Shown here in pieces: positions 40,201 to 50,120 of a DNA stretch of 64,000 nt (position 1 is its first letter; every line of letters begins with the position of its first letter). Origin of the DNA: Moesziomyces globuligerus (lineage: Eukaryota > Basidiomycota > Ustilaginomycetes > Ustilaginales > Ustilaginaceae); assembly GCA_030849465.1 (NCBI GenBank), contig JARVLF010000017.1, positions 434,001 through 498,000 of the forward strand, given 5' to 3'. The notes under the pieces are model-generated. The model worked only from the letters and a program-made list of their open reading frames with translations, did no database searches and was not told where the DNA came from. A program made the position numbers and the translations under genes.

Positions 40201-41307
40201 GCGTCGGCTGCAGCAGCCACCAGGCCGGCCGCATCGTCCCCTACCATCCGCGCTGCGGGCGCGACCTCGATGTCACCAGCAGCGAAGCCTAGGGCTCCAT
40301 CAGTGCGCTCTGGCGCGCCGGGTCCCGCGTCCACGGGGGCTGCGAATGCGCGAATGCGCACGCAGAGTAGCACCAGCACGGCCAGCGTTGCCAGCGTGGT
40401 CAGCGTTGGCAGTGTGGGCAGCATGGGTAGCACGGCGAGCGTGCGCACGGCGGCGCGTCCCGCCGGCGTGCCGCGGCCCAGGCCGAGTGCAGCTGGACCT
40501 GGCGGGCGGTCGGCGAGTGTAGCGAGCACGACGCGCGGTGCGGATGCGGCCAAGGCGGTGGGGGATGTCGACAAGACGCCGACCAAGGCGGTGCGGCCGG
40601 TGCGCTCGGCGACTGCGCTAGCTGTGCGTCCGGTGCGTCCTGCCTCGTCTCTCGACAGCGCGACGGCCAAGACGCAGCCAAAGCCGACGCAGGCGCTGAG
40701 TGCAAAGTCGTCGTTCCTGCGCGCGACGCCCGGTCCGCGCGGTACGTTTTCGCTCACCTCGACCGACTCGGGTCGCGACATGCGCGCGCGGACGCTCAGC
40801 TCCACCTCGCCCACCTCGATCCCCGCAGCGCCTCGCGCCTCGACCGCCCCAGGTGCAGAGGGGAGCATGCAACGGAGTGACTCGAGCACGACGATTCTCG
40901 CCACGCCCGACCATGTCGTGGCTCCAGGCGTGGCGTTGCGCGTCGGCATCGCGTGTATCGTCTCGCTCGACTGCGTCGATGGCGCGGCCAAGGTCAGGGC
41001 CATGGTGAGGTACTTTGGTCGCGTAGCCGGAGAGGAGGGCATGTGGGTCGGCGTGCAGCTCCACTTGCCTGCTCAGGCCAGTACGTCCCTCCGACTCAGC
41101 CAGGGTTGTAGGCATGGCGTGAGGTACTTCGCTCCGCACCCTGAACAGCAAGCCGAACGGCAAACGAGGCGCGAGCGACGCAGTCAACTCTGGCAATCCG
41201 TCGCGCCGCAGTCCGAGTTCCCAGATCCAAACCACCCGCCCGCAGAGGCCGAGCAGTACGACGAGCTCCTCCTCCCAGCTCGCAATGTCGTCTGGGTGAT
41301 CCAATAA
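37273..41307 (+). CDS. large BTB/POZ protein with CAP-Gly-like C terminus
   Basis: The ORF is uninterrupted and codes for 1344 residues. A first, split BTB-like unit appears as LIWAHKAILYARAPNTFQTRFL at about 168-190 and, after a Ser/Pro-rich insertion of about 210 residues, FFDATLQYLYTGEEAMVDAF near 405. A complete BTB domain follows at about 455-610, with SDVKLMLGD, FSTHRMILASRSEYFASLLL and FTLGFLYTGTLFF. A helical region with a Cys-rich CAPPCRKCVKR segment comes next and runs to about 870. A long Ala/Ser/Thr/Arg-rich linker extends to about 1215. The last 125 residues resemble a CAP-Gly fold (VGIACIVSLDCVDG, then VRYFGRV, then GMWVGVQL and HGVRYF), but the normally invariant GKNDG loop is replaced. 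CAP-Gly domains bind microtubule ends or EB-type tails and BTB domains often recruit cullin-3. The pairing is unusual and no function is assigned. Confidence 0.75.
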   Translation: MTSVPSAQADRRLTSTRPSHVPPASGTSASAISPKPSNDAVRASARSSRAAAGPSRLSSAPAYHRPHLDDPVRAAQEEATRVWRADLRRLLERAEDRFADICWTTATPPTQTDQSDLDSDLGHSLPRNSGLPAPWTSPDGQPQTIPPISISQPSPSLTPTSHPSAQGSLIWAHKAILYARAPNTFQTRFLNLRSPAAQLQHIGSTASLVSLPLHRSTSQLSLASDVSTSTQTRAAPSNTSSQPPGPGAGAARAGIAPKPRRSIRGAAPPSSFSMTRPSLRKPISRSSISRPLQRASVDDAGSIASGFATSDSEGESALPSSLRTSRLVNTRPNVPAANASSLTSPSKLSNAPSSVPDLGTGGPARKSSFVSDSSAADSRLTADNASVVSDASTLRAPISLGGVSQAFFDATLQYLYTGEEAMVDAFEFLFEDRLAPDSEATPEEKLDKLRSDLTYMWRSKLYSDVKLMLGDDDDPRNGDDASIAGGKRRRASAKLMDIPDANMSVLSLAQTVDTDRIDESEDDDDELTSFSTHRMILASRSEYFASLLLSPYADAASPVLRLPSPPFTPASLHFTLGFLYTGTLFFSNRTFDLATAFSLWRAGAYLQISTLQALVTALIDREFCHGFACAPPCRKCVKRVPRALAFAASPDVSEPALQEPAIAAVAGAHFGMYWAKDVGNLDPTLQDRIVDAISARMTEDPTLVVAVLRQLSIVGQRIDTERSSRWVESLRLMAETVENRLMPLLHTHLERIVQSSAWNDLLDGVGSLGDVLEKSLVMLIDGLSEARAAQIYQILVGQVLLREQGFDVVHSRQAVETTRANIVKYLMKRWINVRALGGFNRLDKWCLKELADELEVATTDLLQPETPPKSVAAPSRLTARSSLPGHTAGGAAVCSAVGAKSTVSPLRSTAPATASRLRTTSTSSTASARRTPRDEGEREAGPIHMRAAVLNRNAARTSVANGHRSLSNASTASTSSASAAAATRPAASSPTIRAAGATSMSPAAKPRAPSVRSGAPGPASTGAANARMRTQSSTSTASVASVVSVGSVGSMGSTASVRTAARPAGVPRPRPSAAGPGGRSASVASTTRGADAAKAVGDVDKTPTKAVRPVRSATALAVRPVRPASSLDSATAKTQPKPTQALSAKSSFLRATPGPRGTFSLTSTDSGRDMRARTLSSTSPTSIPAAPRASTAPGAEGSMQRSDSSTTILATPDHVVAPGVALRVGIACIVSLDCVDGAAKVRAMVRYFGRVAGEEGMWVGVQLHLPAQASTSLRLSQGCRHGVRYFAPHPEQQAERQTRRERRSQLWQSVAPQSEFPDPNHPPAEAEQYDELLLPARNVVWVIQ

Positions 41308-41465
41308 GCGCGCCCATCGATACCCTTTTTGACGCACACAGACACGGGGGATGTGCAAGCGAAGGAGAAACGTGATTGCAAGGATCCAGGGGCATGAATA
41401 ACAAATCGTGTCGTATGGGGTTTGATAAGCTGATTGATGGAAGGGAAAAAAAATGCAGTGCAGGT

Positions 41466-44209
41466 CTAGGACGAGGGAGGGCGGGAAGGTTTGAGGGTGG
41501 AAGCTAGGACGTCGCGGGCGTAGCGGAGCTTGTTGACGAGACTGCGAACCCTTCGTCTATCGGCGGGTCTTGTCTTGTAGATGATGCGATCGTGTGCGTC
41601 GGCCTCGGCTTCTTTGGTGGAGCGATCGGTGCGGGCGATGGAGACAAACTCGTCGAGGGACCAGCTGGTGATCCTAGGTACGCCTGCGGTCTTGTCGAGC
41701 GGTTCGATGACCGAGACGACCTGCGCGCCGTGCGTGAGGAAGAGCTTGGTGTGGTCGTAAAAGTTGAGCTGCACCGTGCCGTTGCTGAGGCGAAAGACAA
41801 TGGCGTCCTTGGTCTTGTACCACTTGTGCACAAACACCATGCCCGCCGTCCGCGCGGTATCGCAAAACGTCAGCGGCGAATCGGCACCGTACAATCGATC
41901 CATGATCTCCTTTTCAAAGTAGCGCATCACGCGCACGCGCGACTGCAACTCCCTCGGAACTCCCCCCTCCTCCTCCATGCTAAAGTTCTCCCGCTTCAAC
42001 TGATCCGTTCGCGCCCCAACCACCTTGGAGCGCAGCGTGGAGATGTAGTCGACATACATCTTGCTCGCCGACAAGACCATGCTCGTCGCATCCCGGAAGT
42101 ACACCCCCACCGTACCGTCGCTCAACGCGTATCCGAGCCCGTACCGCTCCGAATGGTCGAGCCACGAGATCAGGAACGTCCGCGGCGATTCCGCCACCAA
42201 CCGACTGCCGTTGAGCTCGCACGGCTTCTCAACGTACCGAACCGCTTCCGCCGCCGAGGTCGCAGGCGCCTCGTACGACGTGTTGCTATCGATGCATCCA
42301 AGCGCACAGTCGAGGTGCGTGATGATCACCTCGATCGACGTCTTGGTCTTCTTGACTCCAGCCGCGAGCGCAGTCGAGCTCCCAACCGACGCAAGCGTCC
42401 CGCGCGACGACGAAGGCACCATACCGCCCTGCTCGGCCAGCGTCGCCATCGACGACGCCGTCGACAGCGGTCGTGTCGGCAGCGATGCCGCCGCCGAAGC
42501 CGACGTCACCAACCTCGCCTTCTGGTGCAGCGCTCGCGTGCCCTCCTCCTCGGCCACGTTGCCGTTGCGCGAGTACATCCTTCCGAACTCGGGCCTCGCC
42601 GTCGCCGCCGGCGGAGGAGGCGCCATGGGGTTGGCGTTCTCCTTGTCGGCCACCGCCGCCTGCGTGTGGCGCGAGAGCGTCAGCGACGAGAGCTGCTTTG
42701 CAAGCGAGTTGGCCGTCGACCGCGCCAGACTCTGCGGCGGCGGCGCTGGCGCCTTGAGCAGCGGCTGTCGACCGGCCTTGAGCAGCGCCGAGATGGGGCT
42801 CTCGGGCTGGATGGCATGGTGCGCCTCGCGGTCCATCTTCTCCCTCCTCTCCTCGGCATGCTCGGCCTGCTGGAGCTCGTTGCGAGCATCCACCACCACC
42901 TCGATCGCCTCCTGCGCATCGCCGTACACCTCGTAGGCGGCAGCAGCGGCGTCGTCGAGCAGGTCGTCGGCGCGGTCGTTCCAGCACGCCTGGCGCTTGA
43001 GCATCTCGAGGTTGCGCGCCGACTCGCGCGCCGTGATCGGCGGCAGGAACGGCGTGCCCTCGAGCGCGGTCGGGGGGATGGTCAGCGGCACGGGCCCGCA
43101 GTGGAACCAGGGGTGGTTCATGATCTGCACGAGCGTAGGACGCTGCGCCGGGTTGTGCGTCAGGATGCGCGTGATCAGATCCACCGCCTCGTGGCTCAGC
43201 CCCGCCTTGGCCGGAATCTCGTAGGCGTTCTTGCGGATGCGTTCGTAAATGTCGTCGACCTTGGGCGTCTGGAATGGCGGCTTGCCCACGAGCAGCGTAT
43301 ACAGGATGACACCCACCGACCAGATGTCGACCTCGAAGCTGTGTCCCTGCCCCTGGTCGTAGAGGATCTCGGGGGCGATGTAGTTGGGCGTGCCGCACAC
43401 CGTCTTCTTGCGCTCTTCGGGATGTTTGAGCAGCGCGGCGAGACCAAAGTCGCCGAGCTTGACGTGCATGTGTTCATCGAGGAAGATGTTGCCGAGTTTG
43501 AGGTCGCGGTGGATGATGCTGTTCTGGTGCAGGCTCTGTGTGCCGGCAAGGATCTGGACCATGAGGTAGCGCGCCTCGGGCTCGGTGTAGGGCCCGCGCT
43601 TCTTGACAATGTCGTTGAGCGAGCCGTTGCAGCAGAGCTCGAGGCGGAAGTAGACGTTGTCGTCGTCCTCGAAGCAGTCTTCGAACTTGACGACGTGGAT
43701 GTGGTCGACCGACTTGTGGATCATGATCTCGGCGAGCACCTTTTGTTTGCTTTTGCGCGAGTGGATGATGGCCGACTTAGCAATCACCTTGAACGCCTTG
43801 TGGCGGCCCTCGGGATCCGAAGCCATGTACACCCTCGCAAATCCACCCTAGTAGCAGCAACGCGATCGGAGCAAAAGATCAGTCAGGAGGCGTACGTGAG
43901 GAGATGCGGTCGCACGAGGAACAGACTTACCTGACCGAGAAGCTCTCCGCGCTTGAACGCACGCCCTTCGGAGTCGATGATGACCTTGGGCGGTGGTGGG
44001 AGAGGGGGCTTCTTTGGTTTGGAAGATGCCGAGGTGCCTGTTCGGGCAGCGGGTGCTGCGGCAGCTTTCTGTGCAGGCTGTCGGTGAGCGCCTATGGATG
44101 CGGGTCGGGGTCTTGCGGGCAAGGCGGACGAGGCCGGCAGAGGAGCGGGACGAGCAAAGCCCGGGTGAGCGGGTAGCTGGTGGGCCATGGTGGTCTGCGT
44201 GGTCGCCAT
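41466..44209 (-). CDS. polo-like kinase (Cdc5/Plo1/Plk1)
   Basis: Polo kinases drive mitotic entry, spindle formation and cytokinesis. The exons on the minus strand are 44209-43931 and 43847-41466, with an 83-nt intron (GTAAGT donor, TACTAG acceptor, phase 0), giving 886 residues. The intron cuts the glycine loop: exon 1 ends GELLGQ and exon 2 starts GGFARVYMAS. Exon 1 is otherwise Pro/Ala-rich. The kinase core shows the AxK lysine (K113), HRDLKLGN, GDFGLA and the activation segment KKTVCGTPNYIAPE, which is diagnostic for polo. A long low-complexity linker follows, then two polo boxes near the C terminus (RYGLGYALSDGTVGVYF and FRLSNGTVQLNFYDHTKLFL). The frame upstream of 44209 starts with TTG, so the ATG was chosen. 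The gene converges with the BTB gene. Confidence 0.95.
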
Positions 44210-45525
44210 TGTGGATGCCAAAGCGCAGCGAGCGTGGACGAGCTAGGGTATGGTGCTGGATGCGAGAGCGAGGAAGCGTGCGATATGGTAATGCGGATGC
44301 TAGTACGATACGAATGCGGAAGCCTATGATGCTATGAGCCTGTCCTGCTCCTGTGATCCAGAGTGACGATCGTATGGAACGACGTCGGCGGGGAGGAGCA
44401 CTGACAGCGGCGCGACGCAAACGGTGCGCGCCAGGTCCAGCAGACGACTGGAGTGAGGAGATGGAGGATCCGAAAGAGGGCGAGGAGGATGGCGAGCCGG
44501 AGGATGCTTGAAGAAGGTAAGGTGGAAAGAAGTGTGGAGAGGAGAAGGAGGCAAAGTCGAGCCAGACAGAGTGATACTGAAGCGGACCGGAGGGAGCCAG
44601 CTGTGACAACAGGAATTGAGAGGGCCAGCGGTAAATACCGACTTTTGCAGCGTCAGAGGTGAAAAAGCGACGCAGGTGCGGAGGAGATGGGCGTACGCTC
44701 GGACTGTTTGTGCGTCACATGTGGCGGGAGAGGCAGGCTGCAGCTCATGCAGGAGGACGTAGGCATCCGCTCGCTTTCGGAAACGTGACGGTCTCGCTTT
44801 CTGCAGCGTGCGTACGTTTGAGCGGACAGTAGATTCACGGCAAACATTCAAAGCCCAGCAGGGACAGTACGCAGTTGCACTTTTGACAAGCTTCGGTGTG
44901 CGCCTGGTCATTCCCCTGCCGCTGGACCCGCCCATCCGGTCATCATCGTGATCCGTTCCTTCAGCTAGAGGAAGACTCCCTCTCGCATCAGCATTGGTAC
45001 GAGTCCGGCGTCCATTCAAGGCGTTCGTAGCTGCAGCAGTAATGGTGCGTGGCCGTGTTTGACAGCAAGGAGCACCGGCCTGTGCGAGGGTCTCTGATGC
45101 TGTGCCCAGTCGCGCCTTTTTGTGTTTTCAGCTTGCCAGGCCAGAGACGCGCCCACCTCCAAGCTGCATCACGTGCCTTGCTGAGGTTTCGGTTGGGAAT
45201 ACGGTCTAACAAGCTTTTACTTGGAAATTCGACCTCGACCTCCACCTCCACCGACCGGCGGCTTGTCCGCGGAAGTCATGGCTTCGAGCCCAGCTTTGCT
45301 CACCCAACAGCTCCTCGTATCGCCGCTCTCTCCGCACCAACACCACATGGTGATCCCCTCCAGCCGAGAGCAAGACTAGCTCCGCCCTTGCTTGCCCGCA
45401 CCCCTTGGCCCTTCTTCTGTGGCTATTTAACCAGCTCGCTTCGTAGACAGTTTCCAGTTTGGCCCACTTTCTTAGCCCCCCCCCCCCTCCCTTTCTTTTC
45501 GAAACAAGGTGACACGCTCTTCGCA
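44210..45525. other. divergent promoter region, polo kinase / aldo-keto reductase
   Basis: This 1.3 kb region lies between divergent start codons. It contains short overlapping ORFs, a CGACCTC-type pyrimidine-rich repeat near 45228-45252, a TATTTAA motif near 45424, and a run of 12 C just before the aldo-keto reductase gene (45476-45487). No further gene was recognised. Confidence 0.5.
45476..45487. repeat. poly-C tract
   Basis: Twelve consecutive C residues lie about 40-50 bp upstream of the aldo-keto reductase ATG, within a pyrimidine-rich leader. Length may be unstable or prone to sequencing error. Confidence 0.8.
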
Positions 45526-46724
45526 ATGTCGTCTTCGCCCATCCCAACTATCGCTCTCGGTGGCAGTGCCAGCCATATCCAAGTCGGCCGCATCGCATTC
45601 GGGTGCATGGGCATGTCCTGGACCGACCCGGCTAGCATGACGCCCGATGAGCAGGCGTTCGAGGCCATCAGGGCCGCCGTTGACGCTGGCAGCAACTTCC
45701 TCAACAGTGAGTGGTCCGCCATGCCCATGCCTCTCCGTTCCTGCACATCATGCTGACATGTCTCTTTCTCTGATGCGTCTCGTCTCGCTCAGCGGGTGCG
45801 TTTTACGGTCCGCCAAGCGATCCCTACGCCAACATCAAGCTGCTTCGTCGCTTCTACAATGCGCATCCCGAGTACAAGGACAAGACCGTTTTGTCCGTCA
45901 AAGGCGGCATGGACGTCGAGGCCTACAAGAACTCTGGCGTTGGCGGGCTGAAGCCTAATGCATCGGTTGAGGCGCTTGAGGCGGATCTGCGTGCCATCCG
46001 TCAACACCTCGGCTCTGACGAGGGCGGAAAGAGCATCGATGTCTTTGAGATGGCTCGCCGTGATACCAAGTACCCGGTCACACAGATCATGCACAACATG
46101 CTTTCGCTCTCTTCCCAGACCTACACGGACGCCGACGGCAAGCAGGCCAAGGGCAAGGGGCTCTTCGACCACATCTCGCTCTCGGAGCTCGGTCTGGCAT
46201 CCATCAAAGAGGCCGTCCAGGCGGCGCCCGTCGCGTGCGTCGAGCTCGAGATCAGCCCCTGGGAGCTCGAGGCATACTCGTCCGGCATCGTCGAGTTCTG
46301 CGAAGCCAACCACCTGCCCATCCTCGCCTACTCGCCCGTCGGAAAGGGCTTGCTCACCGGAACCATCAAGTCGGCCGATGACATCCCCGCCGGAGACGTC
46401 CGCCACCACATGGACCGCCTCAACAAGGACAATCTCAACAAGAACCTCGAACTCGCCCACGAGTTTATCGCGTTGGCGGACAAGCAGCAGCCACCAGTCA
46501 CACCGGCACAGCTCGGCCTCGCTTGGCTCCTCGCAAGCAGCAAAGTCATCGTGCCCCTGCCCGGTACCACCAAGGCCGCACGCGCCAAGGAAAATGCAGC
46601 CGCCGCCGGTGTCAAGTTGGACGATCAGACCAAGACGACCTTGGACGACAAGGTGCGCCAGTTCAAGGTCGCCGGCGGTAGATACAATGAGGCCGCCCGC
46701 ACCAACTCTGCGCTCTGGGGATAG
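45526..46724 (+). CDS. aldo-keto reductase, pyridoxal reductase (Plr1) type
   Basis: Plr1-type enzymes reduce pyridoxal to pyridoxine with NADPH. The exons are 45526-45706 and 45793-46724, with an 86-nt intron (GTGAGT donor, CGCTCAG acceptor, phase 1), giving 370 residues. The AKR barrel begins GRIAFGCMGMSW. The catalytic pair is visible as D53 and Y65 (in TGAFYGPP, rebuilt across the splice), with the lysine in TVLSVKGGMD. The usual AKR histidine position reads MARRD, as in fission yeast Plr1, which also lacks His there. The C-terminal cofactor region shows ILAYSPVGKGLLTG and VPLPGTTKAARAKEN. It sits next to the RRM gene on the same strand with about 290 bp between. Confidence 0.88.
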
Positions 46725-47013
46725 ATTGATACAAGGCATAATTGACGCTGGTGACCATCGATCGTACTTATGAAATTCAACTGCTTCCCGTTGACACTGT
46801 GACTGGGTGTTGCGTTGTTTGACCTGAAGGCGTTGATTTTCCCGAGCACTTTTTTGTGCCTTTTTCTTTTCCGGCATTTTTCTGGTGTCGGTTGTTTTCG
46901 AGATGGTTCGGAACTCGGCGAGGTGGAGCGTGCCGCTTTGGACAGGCGTCTTCATGCCGCCCTGCATTGGCGTTCTTCCTTCCTCGTTTTACCCCAGGCA
47001 ACCGCTCTGCACC

Positions 47014-47504
47014 ATGGCATCATCAACATCTTCCACAATATACGTGGGCAACCTGCCCGCCCATCTGGACGAGGCGGCGCTCGCGGCTGCGTTCGCACCA
47101 TTCGGCGATATCGTGTCGGTTTCGCTCCCGACCTCGGCGTCTACGGCGGCTGCCGGCCCGCGCAGGAACAAGGGCTTCGGCTTCGTCACATTCGGCAGTC
47201 CAGACGATGCTCTCGACGCACTCGACAACATGCACCTCAACTCCTTAGCCGGTCGCACCATTCAGGTCAACCTTGCCGACAAGGCCCAGACCCGACCCGC
47301 AACAAATCGCGCCGTGTGGACCGACGAAGTAAGTGCACTCCCCCCCCCCCCCCAAATTTCTCTATTCATGAATTCGGGCATGTGCTTAAAGGGATGATGA
47401 TGTGATTGCAACAGGAGTGGCTGAAGCAGTACGGTGGGGCAGAGGAAAGCGAGGCTACGCAGGACGAGCAAGACGGAAACAAGGACGGAGAAGCAGCAGC
47501 ATGA
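47014..47504 (+). CDS. RRM-only protein related to the RRM of cyclophilin E (PPIE)
   Basis: The exons are 47014-47328 and 47415-47504, with an 86-nt intron (GTAAGT donor, GCAACAG acceptor, phase 0), giving 134 residues. A single RRM spans residues 8-85 with RNP2 IYVGNL (9-14) and RNP1 KGFGFVTF (53-60). The segment after the RRM (RAVWTDEEWLKQYGG, rebuilt across the splice) matches the conserved VWxDxxWLKxxxG tail that follows the RRM in cyclophilin E. The protein stops 15-20 residues later in an acidic Glu/Gln/Asp tail, so it lacks the peptidyl-prolyl isomerase domain. The family is spliceosome-associated in other eukaryotes. Downstream lie minus-strand effector genes, leaving no room for a further exon with the isomerase. 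Confidence 0.85.
47340..47353. repeat. poly-C tract inside the RRM-gene intron
   Basis: Fourteen consecutive C residues lie just after the donor site of the 86-nt intron. They are noncoding and possibly length-variable. Confidence 0.8.
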
Positions 47505-47579
47505 ATCGAAACATTGGTCACGAACATGTCGGCTTGGGCTGGGAGCAGCCGCCCGCGAGTGGAGTGTGCGAGCACAGCG

Positions 47580-48268
47580 TCAATGAAGGCTAGGAACGCT
47601 CGTGGCCAGACGTTTGGCAGCATCGAGTAGCTGCCTCTCGTTCATGAGCATCAGGTGGGCGTCGACGAAGCGGGTCGACTCGTGCTCGGTCAGCCGACTG
47701 GTCAGTTGCTCCGAGTGTTGCTCGACGACGTGCAGAAGGCCGTTGAGCTTCTCATACAGGCCGTTGATCGCATCGATGTGCTGTGCGCGCACGTTGGCGG
47801 GATGCAGTGCGATCTGCATCTCGCGCTTCGCCTCGTCTGCTGTCGAGACCAGAGATCCCAGGAGCCGGCCTACAATCGCGGCGCAGTCAGCAACAAGACC
47901 AGCGACCAACGAACTACAGCGGGAATGACGAGATGCTTACGTTGGTGTTCCTGCAGGTATGGATCGGAGGGGTTGTCGACGATGCTAGCCGCGTCTCTGT
48001 GCAGGCCTTGCAGATGGCCGCCAGCTTCAGGGTCGATGTAGGCGTCGTGGTTGTAGAGGTGATGCACGTAGTTTCGCAGAGCCACTTGCTGGTTGTTCCG
48101 AGGCCAGGGCGGTGAAATGGGCGCCTCGAGTAGCGGGTGAGTCAGACGCAGGCCCACTGGCTGCATAAGCGCATCGTACACGCTCTCGTAGCCCGCCAAC
48201 TCTCGGCTCGAGCCAGCAGCAAAGACGCTACCGACAAACAGGAACAGAGCAAAGACGAAGAACTTCAT
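47580..48268 (-). CDS. secreted effector-like protein, cluster member 1
   Basis: The exons are 48268-47941 and 47869-47580, with a 71-nt phase-1 intron (GTAAGC donor, TTGTAG acceptor), giving 205 residues. Residues 1-17 are a signal peptide (MKFFVFALFLFVGSVFA). The mature chain has no cysteine. Shared family features are YDALMQPVGL (31-40), PISPPWPRNNQ, the H-D-A-Y-I-D signature at 74-79 followed by P-x-A-G-x-H-L, and in exon 2 EMQIALHPANVRAQH followed by amphipathic helices. It is the most diverged of the five. It lies last in transcription order and is separated from member 2 by 879 bp. A TATA-type box lies 54 bp upstream. Function is unknown; secretion and tandem duplication make it effector-like. 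Confidence 0.88.
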
Positions 48269-49147
48269 GGTGGAGGAAGCTGTGCTGACATCTTGCCAAT
48301 CGAGTTCTCGTCATTCCGGGGTTCTTATAGACATCTTGGCGAGGCCTGACTCACGCAGGTGGTCTCGCGAGGCGACGATCACGTCGGCCCAAAGCGCCAA
48401 CATCTGTATCCTACAGACGCAGCACATGTTGCTGCCCTTTGCTGGTCACCAAAGCCGGCATTTCATATCTGCACTCGTCGGTCTTGTCAACCGTCTCACC
48501 ACACCTCCGGCTGTCTCCGTTGCCAGCCGTCGACAACCGCCGCGCCAAGACCGTCTTGCCGATGCCTCGCCCCTTTTCCCTACAGCGAGGTTTCGCCTGC
48601 GTTCGTCAACGAGTCATCTCGCTTATGCAGCTATGTCCCTCCTAGGACATGGTGTTCCGAAAGATGATCATGACGGCCCCGTCGTCAAGTGAAACGCCGG
48701 CGGATCCGAGTGAGCTTGGAAACTCATTTCAATCTTTGGCACAGTCAGAGGAACATCATGATCACAGTGGATTTGAGCGCAGAGGGACCGGACTCGACCC
48801 TGGGTCTCGAGCGCCCATCTCGGTCACTGTCTCGACAAATCCTCCTGCCAAGCTTCGCGAGACACCCAAAGGCCGTCTCGAGGACAGCGCTTTCAGCGAT
48901 GTGCGAGTCTGCGCACTCGAGCCCGCGAGAGAGATCCAACAACTTGGTCACACCGGTCATTTCTCGCTTGTCACACTCATCTCGGATGTAGCGCGGTCCG
49001 GTCCAGCCTCATCGCGGGCGCGATTCATCCCATAATCTTCAGACCGTATCCATGCAAAGGCTGTATCAGTGATATTGCAGACAGACATTTCACTCATCTC
49101 GCACATCACCGGATACAGAATGGGGTCGCCAACGCTAGTATCACGAC
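48269..49147. other. intergenic region between effector members 1 and 2
   Basis: This 879 bp region is much longer than the 243-266 bp gaps between members 2/3 and 3/4. A plus-strand ORF of 128 codons (48649-49035) has no signal peptide or recognisable domain. No remnant of the H-D-A-Y-I-D or A-L-H-P signatures was found by eye. Confidence 0.45.
48322..48330 (-). promoter_or_regulatory. TATA-type box of cluster member 1
   Basis: CTATAAGAA on the minus strand, 54 bp upstream of the ATG. It is the weakest match of the five, but it sits in the same window as the others. Confidence 0.5.
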
Positions 49148-49854
49148 TCAGGGCCTAATGTTGTGTGGGAGCGTATTGGCCAGGGGCATGGCGGACTGGA
49201 TGAAGAATCGCTCCAGGAGAAAGACGCTGTTCGCAGCGACGAGGCGCTGCACTTCGGCTGGTTCCAACAGACTCGATATGCGCCACAGATTGTCCGAGAC
49301 GCTGTTGGAAAGGAACTTGCGCAGCCTCTCGTCGAGCGAGATCAGGGCTTCGCTGTGCTGGGCCCGGACGTTGGAGGGATGCAAGGCGGTCCGCATCTCC
49401 CACTTTGCCTGTTCCGCGGCTTGCTCGATCCCAGCAAGTAGGGCTCCTGTGGAACAAATACGGTCAGCCACGCAACCCCAGAGACTGTATAGCAAGCTAC
49501 GACGGTTGGTTTGGGTTTTTTGTTGGGGTGTGCTTGCTTACTTTGCTTCTCTGCGAGACGTGGATGGTCTGTGTTCTGTGGAAGCGACAATGCCTCGCGG
49601 CGGAGGGCGTCGAGGTGGTGGCCTGCATAGGTATCGATGTAGGCATCATGGAGGTAGAGCTCCCTCCGATAGAGCAGCAGGGCAGGATCGTTATCCCCAC
49701 GCCAAGGCGGTCGAAGGGGCGCGAGAATCGGCGCCGTCGGGTCATAGAGCCCAATCGGCGACAGGACCGTGGTGTACAGGTCGGCGTACGTCTGCGACGG
49801 CGTCGCCACCACCAGTCTGATTAGCACTGCCAAGATCCAGCCGAGCAACAACAT
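49148..49854 (-). CDS. secreted effector-like protein, cluster member 2
   Basis: The exons are 49854-49542 and 49446-49148, with a 95-nt phase-1 intron (GTAAGC donor, CCACAG acceptor), giving 203 residues. Signal peptide: MLLLGWILAVLIRLVVA, with probable cleavage before TPS. The mature chain has no cysteine. Family features include YTTVLSPIGLYD, PLRPPWRGDN, HDAYIDTYAGHHLDALRR and, in exon 2, AKWEMRTALHPSNVRAQH, then LVAANSVFLLERF near the end. The frame is open upstream of the ATG, but the signal peptide fixes the start. A TATA-type box lies 48 bp upstream. It is 266 bp from member 3. Confidence 0.9.
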
Positions 49855-49901
49855 CGTGGTATGTGTGCGGGTACGGGGGCAACGAGGCTGCTCAATCGGT
49901 C

Positions 49902-49910
49902 TTTTTATAC
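49902..49910 (-). promoter_or_regulatory. TATA-type box of cluster member 2
   Basis: GTATAAAAA on the minus strand, 48 bp upstream of the ATG and in register with the boxes of the other members. Confidence 0.65.
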
Positions 49911-50120
49911 GAACGGAGCAAACGGGACAGACAACGACATTCCCACGGCGATACCTCATCTCCGGAAATCTCATTTCGCCAGTGGTATTCGTTCCCACAG
50001 AAGCTGCAGCACCTCGTGGCTTCCTTGCGTCAGCGGCGCAATCAATATCAACGCATGAAGTGAGGTTTCTCAGCTTGTCCGCGTCACATACATACAAGAT
50101 GCCTGTCTGGACGGCTGGTG

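Noticed and set aside
41080..41112. possible intron (GTACGT to TTGTAG) inside the CAP-Gly-like region
   Set aside because: It would be only 31 nt, and removing it creates an early stop. The unspliced frame continues into conserved sequence.
48649..49035. 128-codon plus-strand ORF between effector members 1 and 2
   Set aside because: It has no signal peptide, no domain, no family resemblance and typical random composition.
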